Origin: Babylonia areolata
Taxonomy: Eukaryota > Mollusca > Gastropoda > Neogastropoda > Buccinidae
Assembly (NCBI RefSeq): GCF_041734735.1
Contig: NC_134878.1
Coordinates: 38,416,777 to 38,480,776 of the forward strand
Direction: 5' to 3'
DNA length: 64,000 nt
The notes beneath the pieces are model-generated. The model did no database searches. It had not been told where the DNA came from and was given only the letters and a program-made list of their open reading frames with translations. The position numbers and the translations under genes are program-made. Positions 24,936 through 34,949 of this stretch are shown piece after piece. The number at the start of each line of letters is the position of its first letter. Within the stretch, counting starts at the first letter, position 1.

Positions 24936-25319
24936 AAGGGAGGGGGGGGGGGGACAATCTGGCAAACACACACACACACACACACAACTTTGATCTAGAT
25001 TTATATGTGTTTGAATTATCAAAAAAGTGAAATACCGGTGTAACAGGCCAGATCTTACCCTGGCCAGAGATTACCCCCATAAGAACTGGCCTAGGCCAGA
25101 GTTCACCCCCGTTAGAAATGGCCTGGGCCAGAGTTTACCCCCGTAAGAACTGGCCTGGGCTACATCTTACCCCGGGTTTAGTTTGGCCTAGGCCAGTTTA
25201 TATCCTCTGGGCCATTTCTTACCCCCTCTCTTTTTCTCTGATGTACATTGATATTTGAAGAGTGCCAAGATTAACAACATTAGAATGAAGGGTATGTGAA
25301 CTGCGAGGAATATATTTCA

Positions 25320-25960
25320 CACAATATTTATTACCAATGGGCTTTTATTCAAAACTGGAAAATAATCAATGAACTTGTTGCTTGGATAAAACTGCTGTCT
25401 TATTTGCAGTTGAAATTTTCGATATGGAACACCTGTTTTAACTGATATTATCTTTGAACATGAAGTTCGTTCCAAGAGACGTTCAGTCGCTCTGTTGTAC
25501 AGTGACTGCTTTTGATGAATTATGCCAAGTAATCTTGAGTTGGAAATAGAAAGAGGGAGACGTAGTGGCACTCCACGATAGTTGCGGTTATGCAAGGTTT
25601 GTAATATGGCTGTGATTGGGGATGAGTTCTATTTTATAATGGAATGTACAAAGTATAATGACTTCCGAAACAAGCGTGTGCATGAAAAATATTTGTCTCC
25701 GAAGTCGGTTTTCATTTTTTTGTTTTTTGCTTGTTTGTTTGTTTTTTGTTCATAGGAAGCAGATGGAATTTGTTTGCAATGAGTACGTTTATCAACTTTG
25801 CAGATTCAAATGCTAATTGTTATTTGAATCATATTTGCGTTTTCTTATTAAGTTATAGTGTTGAGTATTTGAATGTCTTCTTTTGGACGTAAAAGTATCA
25901 TTTGATAGCAGTCCTCCATAAGCAACTGGAGTGAAAGGATGAATAAAACTTTAAACTATA
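25320..25960 (+). mobile_element. LINE 3' fragment (RT C-terminal end)
   Basis: Plus-strand translation shows ELEIERGRRSGTPR, then CNMAVIGDEFYFIMECTKYND: the cysteine-containing tail (CxxC...GDEFxFxxEC) typical of the C-terminus of several LINE reverse transcriptases. The copy ends with GGATGAATAAAACTTTAAACT and a TA-rich tail at about 25925-25980. Frames are broken upstream. It lies inside the inverted-end element. Confidence 0.65.
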
Positions 25961-26099
25961 TATATCTATATATATATATTTTTTTAGAAAATGAGCATGG
26001 AAGAAAGAAGAAGCTGAGAAGAGAAACAAGAAAGAAAAAGAGGGTATTGAAGAAAGGTATGTCCACTAAAAAATCAATGAGCAAGAACAGAGACAAAGA

Positions 26100-26111
26100 A
26101 CACACACACAC

Positions 26112-26166
<55 letters not shown>
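26100..26166. repeat. CA microsatellite
   Basis: (AC)n tract of about 65 bases with one interruption. Confidence 0.95.
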
Positions 26167-26168
<2 letters not shown>

Positions 26169-26224
26169 CCTTTATTGTTGTGTCTATAAACCTTTCATTC
26201 ACGGTTTCAGTAGTGGTGCGTATA

Positions 26225-26850
26225 TAGTGGTCATTGGTTCTCAGCGGTGAAAAGTGGTGGTCAATGGTCCTCTGTGATTGTGGTCAGCGGTGGTCAGCAG
26301 TAGTCAGTCGTAGTCATCAGTCAGCAGTGGTCAGTAATGGGCAATGGTGGTTATTAGTGGACAGTGATGTCAGTGGTTAGCAGAAGTCAGTGGTCAGTGG
26401 TAGTCAGCAGTGGTCAGTGCTGGTCAGTTGTCAGAAGTGGTCGGTGGTCAGAAGCGGTCAGTAGTGGTCAGAGGTCAGTAGTCATAAGTGGTCAGTGGTT
26501 GGTTCTGGTCGGTCAGTGGTTAGCGGTTGTAAGTGATCAGTAGTGCTAGTAGTCAGTGGTGGTCAATGGTGGTCAGCTGTCAGTAGTGGTCAGTGTTGCT
26601 CAGCAGTGGTCAGTGGTCATCAGTGGTCAATGGATGTCATCGGTGGTTAGTGGTCAGTAATGGTTAGTGGTCAGTATATGGTGGCCAGCAGTGGTCAGTA
26701 GTGTTCAGTAGTTAACGGTGATCAGCAGTAGTCAGCGGTCAGTGGTGGGCAGCAGTGGATAGCGGTCAGCAGTGGTCAGTAGTTGTCAGTGGACTGTAGT
26801 GGTCAGTGGTGGTCAGCGGTCAGCAGTGGTCAGTTTGCAGTTAATAAGAT
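26225..26850. repeat. Minisatellite of GTGGTCA-type units
   Basis: About 600 bases built from short imperfect units of the form CAGTGGTCAGTAGTGGT, with unit length varying. A few isolated units recur to 27145. No coding meaning. Confidence 0.85.
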
Positions 26851-27154
26851 CAAAAACAAAAAAAACAAAAAAGACAACAGGACGAATTGATAATGCACAA
26901 ATGTGACAAAACAACGCAATCTGAAGAATTTGACGTAGTGATCAGCAGTGGCAAGTAATGGTCAATAATGTCCAACAGTATAGTAAAATCTGCTAAAACG
27001 TTGCAATATTGTTACAATGTGATGCAAGCTGAACTCTGATAGTGGTCAGTAGTGGTCATACAGTGGTCAAACGTCTTCAAGGACATAATGTACAAATGCG
27101 ACAACATAATGCAGTCTGAGCACTCTTGAACTGTGGTCAACCATGGTCAGCTGT

Positions 27155-27236
27155 GGGGGAACATAGACCTGGGGGAACTTAGACCTAGGGGGATATAGAC
27201 CTGGGAGAACTTAGACCTGGGGAAACATAGACATGC
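27155..27236. repeat. Minisatellite, about 18-base unit
   Basis: About five copies of ACCTGGGGGAACATAG with small variations. Confidence 0.85.
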
Positions 27237-27409
27237 TCCCCTGCACTGCATGCCAACTAGGTCACTGTTAACCTCTCTGATGTTGTCTGAAAGTGAGCAT
27301 GATGTGAGCGGGCGTGGCATGGCACGTGAAGGACATACGTGTGTGTCTGTGGGTGGGTGGGGGTGGTGGTGTGTGTGTGTTTGTCTGTGTGTGAGAACAT
27401 AGACGCTAG

Positions 27410-28150
27410 CGTGAGAAACAGGATTGCCTAAGTCAGCACCGCCTTTGGGAGACTCCGTGAGAACGTCTGGTAGTGGAGACGATTCAGCTGTACCACTAAG
27501 CTGAAGGTCTACTGTGCAGTGATCCTTACCACCCTCCTTTACACCAGCGAGACCTGGACTGTCTACAGCAGACACGCCAAACAGCTCAACTCCTCCACAT
27601 CAGGTGGCAAGACAAAGTCCCCGACACGGAAGTCCTGGAACGAACTGGCCTCTGCAGCGTCTAAACCCTTCTGCAGAATGTCCAAGCCAAAGGGGCTGGG
27701 CGTGTGGTCAGAATGTCAGACAGCCGACTGTCTAATCAGCTGCTGTGTCAGGGCAAGCGCTCAGATGGAGGACAGAAGAAACGCTACCAAGACTGCCTCA
27801 AAGCGTCCCTCAAAGACCTGGGTGTCGACATCAACACGTGGGAGACACTTGCCGTTCTGGCCCGTCCAGCTTGGCACAGCGTAATCACCACAGAAGCCCG
27901 TGCTGCTGAAGCCAGGCGCATCACCGAAGCGCACCGAAAGCGTGCTGTTCGCAAGGCCCGAGTAGCATCCACTGCCACAATAGCACCCATTCACTTATGT
28001 CCCACATGTGGGCGAGACTTCAGGGCCCAGATTGGCCTCACCAGTCACCTCTGGACCTACAGCCACCGATCTTCCATCTGACTCTTGAAGCCATGGTCAT
28101 CTCCGAATCCGAAGGACGAACATCATCACATAACTTTTTTTTGACAAACA
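27410..28150 (+). mobile_element. LINE fragment B, C-terminal half of the RT protein
   Basis: Carries ILTTLLYTSETWTVYSRHAKQL in one frame, then MVRMSDSRLSNQLLCQGKRS, GGQKKRYQDCLKASLKD, INTWETLA and a C-terminal zinc-finger-like CPTCGRDFRAQIGLTSHL...H in another, ending at 28081. This is the C-terminal part of the same family as the fragments at 1-662 and 52008-53530, which lack this region. There is at least one frameshift between the two halves. The 3' untranslated part (ACGAACATCATCACATAAC) has a short tandem duplication at about 28121-28170. Confidence 0.85.
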
Positions 28151-28435
28151 TCATAACATCACTTTTTTTTGCATTAATTGCAAAGTGGCTTGAGCGCTGG
28201 AAGAAGTTATATAAATTCCCACTGTCAATATTATTATTATCATTATCATCATCATCATCAATGTAAATGTGATACAGACTGGTTGGGTGAGCGAAGTGTA
28301 CACAGGGGGTATATTCCAGCCAGGAGGGGTAAGAAATGGCCTCGGCTGGTTCTTACCCGGCATAAGAAGTAGCCTAGGTTACTTCCTACCCGGGCTAAGA
28401 ACCAGCTAGGGATAGGTTTTGGCCTGTTACACCGG

Positions 28436-29355
28436 GAACGTGGGTTGCTTCAGATGGAATTGTTCCGTTTCAAGCATGCAGTCTTCAATTCTACGAATAC
28501 TCAATCTTGACGAAAAGTAGAAAATATTAATTGGATCAATATATGTTAAGAGGTCCACTGGTAACACTAAATAAGAGCTCACTTATTCACCCACGTCAGT
28601 CAGTCAGTGGAGGAGATGTTTGAAGTTAAACATCGAGAATTTTACAGAGTATGAAAGATGCTGAGTCAAACTAACTGCTGAAGATACACCTTGCCTCAAA
28701 AGCCCACAAATCTAACAAACTATTTCTACCGTCTTATGAGAGTAAATAAACAGCGGAGTTGTTACACATTAGTTCTTTCAGAACTGTTCTGCATCTCCTA
28801 AACTGTTCCATTTCATTTTATATAGGTTACTTTGTGACGTCTGTCAGCCAGGCACGACCACTTGCATGTTCATTATACTGTCAACTGAATGGAGTGTGCT
28901 GCAGCAGCTATTTTTAGACAGGCAGCGAGGAACCAAAACATCCTTCTGAACCTCGAAACATCCCTGTCTGCAAGGAGTTGCTTAGCATATATGTAGTTGA
29001 CTTCCGAAGGATGTGGAAAACAGTACATTAAAGATTATGTTACTGTTAAGAAAACTTAATACATCTTTGAAAGCTAGGTATTGCATGTTTTACAGACTTC
29101 CACGCTGGGACCACAAAAATAGCCGCACAGTTGGCAAAGGTTAGAGTTGTCTTCCTTCGTGCATGCAGAATGCGACGTGATGTAACTGAAATTGTGCTTG
29201 GAAAATCGATGTTTGTATTTGTATGCTTGTTGGGGACAATTATGCAGTGAGCTTTTTAGACCTGTGTGCAAATCTCTGAATATAAACTCAGCTGCCTTCT
29301 TCGCCTCTTGTCAGTTATATGTTATCGCGAAGTATAGTGAGTGAATGCGGCAGGG
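28436..29355. other. No recognisable feature
   Basis: Ordinary AT-rich sequence. A 65-codon minus-strand frame (29074-29271) has cysteines but no recognisable domain. I looked for STK11 exon 6 here on the minus strand and did not find it. Confidence 0.5.
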
Positions 29356-29359
29356 GTCA

Positions 29360-29561
29360 GTCCGATACTCCCCCGTGTCGATAACTCCCCCGCGTCAATA
29401 CTCCCCCGTGTCGATACTCCCCCGCGTCAATACTCCCCCGTGTCGATACTCCCCGTCAACACTCCCCCGTGTCAATACTCCCCGTCAATACTCCCCCGTG
29501 TCGATACTCCCCCGCGTCAATACTCCCCTGTGTCGATACTCCCCCCGTGTCAATAGTCCCT
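29360..29561. repeat. Minisatellite, 16-base unit
   Basis: About 12-13 copies of TACTCCCCCGTGTCGA with alternating GTGTCGA and GCGTCAA variants. There are no unique spacers, so it is not a CRISPR array. Confidence 0.9.
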
Positions 29562-29814
29562 CTCACAAAGATCCAAAAACAGTCAAATACAGATGAACGT
29601 ATATGTTTGTGACTGTTAATGCTTTCTGCTTGATCAAAGTTGTGTTGTGAAATGATGAATGTGTTGTGTTCTCTTCATAACAGCCGTCCGCGTTCAGAGT
29701 TGAGCAGCGACTTGTGTGTTGGGCCCGCTGTTGTGTGGGCTCGCTGCATTGTAGTCCGGGCCGTGTTACACGGACTTCGGCTTTTTCATCACGACTCAGT
29801 GTATCTGGTGGCAA

Positions 29815-29817
<3 letters not shown>

Positions 29818-29854
<37 letters not shown>

Positions 29855-30325
29855 TCTCATTTTCTGTTTCTCTGTCTCTCCCCCTCTCTGCCACTCTCTC
29901 TGTCTCTCTCTCTCTGTCAGTCTCTCTCTCTCTCACTCACTCTCCGTCTCTCATTTTCTGTTTCTCTGTCTCTCCCCCTCTCTGCCACTCTCTATCTGTC
30001 TCCCCCTCTCTGCCACTCTCTCTCTGTCTGTCTCTGTGTACCCCCCTCTCTGCCACTCTCTCTCTGTCTCTCTCTGTGTACCCCCCTCTCTGCCACTCTC
30101 TATCTCTATCTGTCTTCCCCTCTCTGTCACTCTCTCTCTGTCTCTCTCTGTGTACCCCCCTCTCTGCCACTCTCTATCTCTGTCTCCCCCTCTCTGCCAC
30201 TCTCTCTCTGTCTCTCTCTGTGTACCCCCCTCTCTATCTCTATCTGTCTCCCCCTCTCTGCCACTCTCTCTCTATCTGTCTCCCCCTCTCTGCCACTCTC
30301 TCTCTGTCTCTCTCTGTGTACCCCC
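29818..30325. repeat. CT-rich satellite
   Basis: (CT)n start followed by imperfect units of about 38-40 bases with CCCCCTCTCTGCCACTCTCT and CTGTCTCTCTCTGTGTA. The long serine/leucine frames across it are artefacts of the repeat. Confidence 0.9.
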
Positions 30326-30484
30326 GGGGTGAGCTGTTGTTACCTGTGCGAAGCGGACGTGTTTCTCAGTGCTCTGCAAATAATTAACGTTTTTTGGTTA
30401 ATTACGCTGTATTGTTTCAAATACGATCGTTGATGATTGACACTAAGCAACCATGCCTTCAGCCACGCTTGATTTTCGTGTTCG

Positions 30485-31618
30485 ATGCGGTGGATTTGTC
30501 TCTGTTTTCATCAATTTCATGGCGAAACGAGCAAAACAGAAAGCGGCCATGCAACTTCGTACCCTCAGAGTGCGCACACGCCTGACCGGTGTATTGGTTG
30601 GACTGGCCCTCACTGTTTTTTCTTCAGTGACCTCCTTTTACGGTGTGGCGATGTAGAGCTGAACCCCGGACCGGGGTCTGGCAGTACCATGAGGCAGGCA
30701 CGGCTGACCAGTGAGGGTGTCGGACGACGAGCCAGTACTGACCAGTCAACGGTTCCTGACCGTGACTTGTCTTCCACAGTGGCTTCAGGTGAATTACTCC
30801 TGAGCTGTGGTGATGTTGAAGTGAACCCTGGACCTAACCCTAACCCTGACCAAGGTGTGTCGACGTCCTCCAGCAGTTTGCGGCAGACCCGGCTCTCCAG
30901 CTCACACTCCACTCGTTCGACAAAGGAACCGTCCCTGGCTGATGTGATGGCAACTGTGAACGACATGAACAGTTCTGTGAACAGTAAACTGAGTGAAATG
31001 AACAGTTCCATGAACAGTAAACTGGATGATGTCAAACAGGAAATGTGCAGCTTGCGCCAGGAGTACGGTGCCTTGCATGAACTTGTGAGTGGCCTCAAAG
31101 ATGAAGTAAGTGAACTACATCATAAAAATAATGAACTGGAACAGAAGAATAAAGATTTGAATGATAAAGTAAATGATCTGGAAAAGAAATGTGATGACCT
31201 TGAAAGTAGGTCAAAAAGAAATAATTTGATTTTTCATGGCATTTTAAAAAGGGAAGGGGAAGATTGTGAAGGGGTGATTAAGGACTTGATTACTGATAAG
31301 CTTGATCTGACAGATGCATTTGAATTTGATAGAGTACATCGATTGAACTCCAAATCAGATTCCCCAATAATTGCTCGATGTTCCTTTTATAAACAAAAGA
31401 TTGAAATATTGAAAGCAAAACAAAAACTGAAGGGAACTAAAATATTTGTTGGGGAGGACTTCACTTGGAGAGTCCGTGAGATCAGGCGGAAGCTGGGTCC
31501 CCACTTGAAGAAAGCAAGGGATGAAGGGAGACAGGCACGTATGGTGTATGACCACCTCTTTATTGATGGGCGAAAGTTCATTCTTGACTCTCACGATTCC
31601 CTGACGGAAGTGAGATAG
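30485..31618 (+). CDS. LINE ORF1 protein with two 2A-like motifs
   Basis: 377 codons. Residues 50-63 read LLLRCGDVELNPGP and residues 104-117 read LLLSCGDVEVNPGP; both match the 2A consensus D(V/I)ExNPGP, at which ribosomes skip a peptide bond. Residues about 155-240 are a heptad-rich coiled coil (NNELEQKNKDLNDKVNDLEK), followed by the RNA-binding core seen in L1/CR1-type ORF1 proteins (SRSKRNNLIFHGI, then FVGEDFTWRVREIRRKL). This would bind the element RNA as a nucleic-acid chaperone. The start is uncertain: a second frame opens at 30453 and carries a hydrophobic stretch (VLVGLALTVFSS), overlapping the poly-T just before the first 2A. A one-base slip there would give a signal-like N-terminus of the sort known in 2A-bearing CR1 elements. 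The TAG stop touches the gap. Confidence 0.85.
   Translation: MRWICLCFHQFHGETSKTESGHATSYPQSAHTPDRCIGWTGPHCFFFSDLLLRCGDVELNPGPGSGSTMRQARLTSEGVGRRASTDQSTVPDRDLSSTVASGELLLSCGDVEVNPGPNPNPDQGVSTSSSSLRQTRLSSSHSTRSTKEPSLADVMATVNDMNSSVNSKLSEMNSSMNSKLDDVKQEMCSLRQEYGALHELVSGLKDEVSELHHKNNELEQKNKDLNDKVNDLEKKCDDLESRSKRNNLIFHGILKREGEDCEGVIKDLITDKLDLTDAFEFDRVHRLNSKSDSPIIARCSFYKQKIEILKAKQKLKGTKIFVGEDFTWRVREIRRKLGPHLKKARDEGRQARMVYDHLFIDGRKFILDSHDSLTEVR
30635..30673 (+). other. 2A-like recoding motif 1
   Basis: Encodes CGDVELNPGP; skipping would occur between the final G and P (about 30670/30671). Confidence 0.85.
30788..30835 (+). other. 2A-like recoding motif 2
   Basis: Encodes CGDVEVNPGP in the same frame, 54 residues after motif 1. 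Confidence 0.85.
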
Positions 31619-31718
31619 NNNNNNNNNNNNNNNNNNNNNNNNNNNNNNNNNNNNNNNNNNNNNNNNNNNNNNNNNNNNNNNNNNNNNNNNNNNNNNNNNN
31701 NNNNNNNNNNNNNNNNNN
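31619..31718. other. Assembly gap, 100 N
   Basis: Exactly 100 N, a conventional placeholder for a gap of unknown size. Order and distance across it are therefore not certain. Confidence 0.98.
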
Positions 31719-32496
31719 TAAATTTGTGTCATTTACCTGGAAGGGGGTTCACAACGCCTGGTCGGCAAAAAACACATATCAAGATTGTTGCCTCTCAATC
31801 TCTCTCACTCTGTTATTTCAAAAGCATACAGGAACTGAGAAACCCCCTTGAATGACATTCAAAATACAATTGTTTTTCAGAGTTCACGCAGGGCACACAC
31901 ACCACCCCCCCCCTGCCTTTACCCCTCCTCACAACATACACCCACACCCACTGATCTATTTTCAGATCAGCAGTAGCACACACATGTCTTTCTCTGAATT
32001 ACTAGTGAGTCACAATACCACAAAATGAAACACTGTCAATAACAATATATCACAGAAAGCCTGAACTTCAACAGAATTATCAATATATGAACTTTTAATC
32101 GGAAACATGGCTTATTTCGAAGAATCAATGTGAACATGGCTTTGACAGGTATGCACCTGAAAACATTAAAAATACTACAGTTCCTGTCAGTTTCATGCTA
32201 AAATACATACCACCAGCAAAGGTAAGACAAGACTTCAAAGGTGCGATACTTGTAAAAAATCTCGATTTTCATTATTTTGCCCTAGTGTCATGTTTTTGTG
32301 CATAGCTAAGAATTGTTGGCTGTGACTTTAGCCAGGTTTCCGTGTGCAGTGTCACATACACACACACACACACATATTATATGTGTGCCCGCATACACAC
32401 AGGAATGCGTGCGCACACACAAAAACACACACACAAGGCCGCACACACGCCTGCATGCATGCATACACAAAGCAACACACACATGCACACTCATTT

Positions 32497-32543
<47 letters not shown>

Positions 32544-34075
32544 TACATGCACACACACACATACACCACACACACACACAAACATACATGCACACACACC
32601 ATACACACACACATACACACACACAGCACCTATCAAGCGCATTTACACCGTATGACACCCATCAGTGGAAGGGTTGGAATCCCTAATTGCGAACAGCTTG
32701 TAAATGCAAACGGTTTGTGTACATCACTTCGAAGCAATCTCACTACAAACTTTAACAATTAACTCCTGCTTCGACCTCATTCTGATACCTTAATTAATAA
32801 AAATACCTTAATGAATCTTCATTTCTAAGAATCAGTTAAACATCAGCTATTTCTGGTTGTTCAACACTCTTCTTCTCTGCCAACCAAGTTCACATATGTA
32901 TGATCATGATCCTAAAATCAAGGGAAGCAAGTATGACTCTGTCTTTTACACAGTTTAAAATAGCTGATTGTGACAGGATATGTGAATGCATTGTGCATTA
33001 CCAGTGCTGGAAGAATTCAAGAAAGCATGTTGGCATAGATCAGAATGTCAGTTTTATCAGGAATTTCCAAAATGGTGACGTTTGCAATGAGACCATAGAA
33101 TATTTTGACATGAGTGTATTTGCAAACAAAGTTATGGATTGTTCTCAAAATGGTGTGTTTGGGTGTGTTGTGGGGAGTGCGTGTTTAAATGTGTGTTTGT
33201 GTGTGTGTGTGTTTGTGTGTGTGTGTGCATGTCTGATCAAAACCAGCAATAAACAGTGTGATGTGATGTTCCAATAATGTATTATGTCTAATGAGTTCAA
33301 GACCTGCTTCTGTTTTAATTGTCCACATGTACCCAAAACCATTTTTCGCAATTAGACTTGCCCATTCACATTACCCACAGGTACCTGCTATTTCAACCAT
33401 TGGAAAAACATTGAAAAGAAGGAGTACACAAATTGTTGTTGTTGTTGTTGTGTTTTGGTGCAACCAATCTGAGAAAGCCTTCAAAAACAGAAGAGCTACA
33501 GTTGACGATCATACAACCTGTTAAGTGTACATTACTCAAATTGAATGGTCACTTCGACTGGATCCTTTGGAATTAGGCCTACTACCTTACACATCACAGC
33601 TGGTTTGAGTACCACAGCACTTGACATAGTGTTCAAAGACAGATCTGTATGTGAGTAACAAGTGCAGGCACACACACGCACAAATGGTCACCTGTATGGA
33701 TAGGCTATCCACGAGACCATACATATTGAAACAAAGAAGCACGTTGAATCACTTGCATAAAAGCTTATTACAATATATTCATTTGTCATTTGTTAACTCC
33801 ATACTATTTTGTATACACCACTTTGTCTACACATACACAACAAACACAAAATGGAACCAAGCTTAAAAATTCATCACACATTTCCTAGGTCTGTACACAC
33901 ACCCACGGGAAAAATAAGCATGGGTCTCCAGGAGCCAGCTGCATTGCTTGGTTCTAACTTTTTGACAGTTACACATGACTAAATGCTTACGTTGACCTAA
34001 CTACGCCATTGGTCAGTTCCATATTACACACAGTTAGTAGCGGGTTACAACCATACTAGGTTCTTCTGTCCGAGC
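31719..34075. other. Non-coding, probable STK11 intron 5 or downstream
   Basis: No exon recognised on the minus strand. A long CA-rich tract lies at 32353-32630 and a TG tract at 33196-33228. A GTT-rich tract is at 33436-33450. Confidence 0.5.
32353..32630. repeat. CA-rich microsatellite
   Basis: Interrupted (CA)n with CATGCATG and ATACA variants. The long histidine/threonine frames are artefacts. Confidence 0.95.
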
Positions 34076-34400
34076 AATGCATCTGGCTCCAGGAGACCCA
34101 CAATGTACAGCAAAGCTTAATCCTACAGATAAAAGCATGGGTCCCTGGAGACCCATGATGTACATCAAGGCTTAATCCTGCAAAAAAAAAAGCATGGGTC
34201 CCTGGAGACCCACGACATACGTGAAGGCTCAATCCTTCAGAAAAAAGCATGGGTCCCTGAAGACCCACGACATCCAGCAAGACTTTATTTCTTCAGAAAA
34301 AAGCATGGGTCCCTGAAGATCCTAGACGTACAGCAAGAATTTATTCCTTCACAAAAAGCATGGGTCACAAGGAACCACAACGTACAGCATGTAAAGTTTT
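34076..34400. repeat. Minisatellite, about 56-base unit
   Basis: Six imperfect copies of a unit containing GCATGGGTCCCTGGAGACCCA, then CGTACAGCAAGGCTTAATCC and an A run. The core GGGTC...GACCC can form a hairpin. It lies just downstream of STK11 exon 5. A diverged single unit is near 33915. Confidence 0.85.
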
Positions 34401-34548
34401 AGGCAACATACGGTGAAGGTTTATGAGACTGAAATAAGAAATAAACACCAAAAAATCCCAACAAACAAAAAAACCAACTTAATGATAATCAGTGATCATA
34501 AAAAAGACATCAGAAATAAGACTTCTTAACAACCAATCAATTACTTAC

Positions 34549-34686
34549 AGTGTGACCCCTGATGACCATACGTCAACTTTGAACCCAGGAAAGGTTTCAA
34601 GGCCATTGGCAATCTCAGGAGGCTGGAATGCTGGTGATCCTTGGCTTGTGCCGACACATGTCATCCACAGCAAACATGTCGAGGGC
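34549..34686 (-). CDS. STK11: STK11/LKB1 exon 5 (kinase activation segment), one extra base
   Basis: Read on the minus strand: acceptor CTGTGGCAG at 34687-34695, exon, donor GTAAGTAA at 34541-34548. It encodes [12 protein letters not shown], then after one extra base [17 protein letters not shown], then [12 protein letters not shown]. These are the activation segment, the APE-like FQPPE motif and the start of helix F of LKB1. The exon is 138 nt; the human exon is 137 nt. The extra base is near 34650, between the codons for CR and TS. Taken at face value it shifts the frame and removes the C-terminal half of the kinase. Both splice sites, length and flanking residues are otherwise conserved, and the exon lies about 300 bases from a stretch of poor sequence quality, so a sequencing or polishing error is the likelier reading. 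Confidence 0.92.
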
Positions 34687-34949
34687 CTGCCACAGCAACA
34701 ACAATGATTAAGATATGTTACCTACTTAAGACTATTCAATATCAATTTCAGTAAAACAACAGCAGCAACTGCAGTCAACAACCACAACACCTTTACATTA
34801 ATCACAATACTGAAAACAGCATCTGCCTAAAAACAACCAACAGGCTTACAATAATAATTAAATGCCCTAAAAGCAAAGCTAACCTGAATCAAGAATTATT
34901 CTCTGTACTCCATTCTTCACAATAAATTGCAAAGTCATTGTATACTAAA

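Larger units (their letters stand above)
25035..28435. mobile_element. Unclassified element with terminal inverted repeats
   Basis: The left end CCGGTGTAACAGGCCA (25035-25050) is exactly inverted at 28420-28435. Beyond this core both ends carry related sub-terminal sequence in inverted orientation: left 25050-25230 has repeated CTGGCCTGGGCCAGAGTTTA / TTACCCCC units, right 28315-28420 has GGGGTAAGAAATGGCC and similar. No transposase frame lies inside; the interior holds a LINE 3' end (25320-25960), a CA tract, two minisatellites and LINE fragment B. No target duplication is evident in the flanks. It is probably a non-autonomous DNA transposon or foldback that later collected other repeats; superfamily unknown. 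Confidence 0.6.
30326..31618 (+). mobile_element. LINE (CR1/L2-like), 5' part with ORF1; rest lost in the scaffold gap
   Basis: A 5' leader of about 160 bases, then ORF1 (30485-31618). The sequence stops at a 100-N gap immediately after the ORF1 stop, so the endonuclease-RT ORF2 expected next is not represented. Its orientation is opposite to STK11. The left boundary against the CT satellite is approximate. Confidence 0.7.

Noticed and set aside
29360-29561. Regularly spaced repeats resembling a CRISPR array
   Set aside because: Units abut with no unique spacers, and the genome is eukaryotic.
29640-30433. Long open frames (up to 239 codons) of serine/leucine-rich peptide
   Set aside because: They are read-through of the CT-rich satellite in all three frames; no domain.
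32313-32762. Histidine/threonine-rich open frames over 100 codons on both strands
   Set aside because: Produced by (CA)n repeats.
34492-34707. Plus-strand 71-codon frame at STK11 exon 5
   Set aside because: Shadow of the minus-strand exon.
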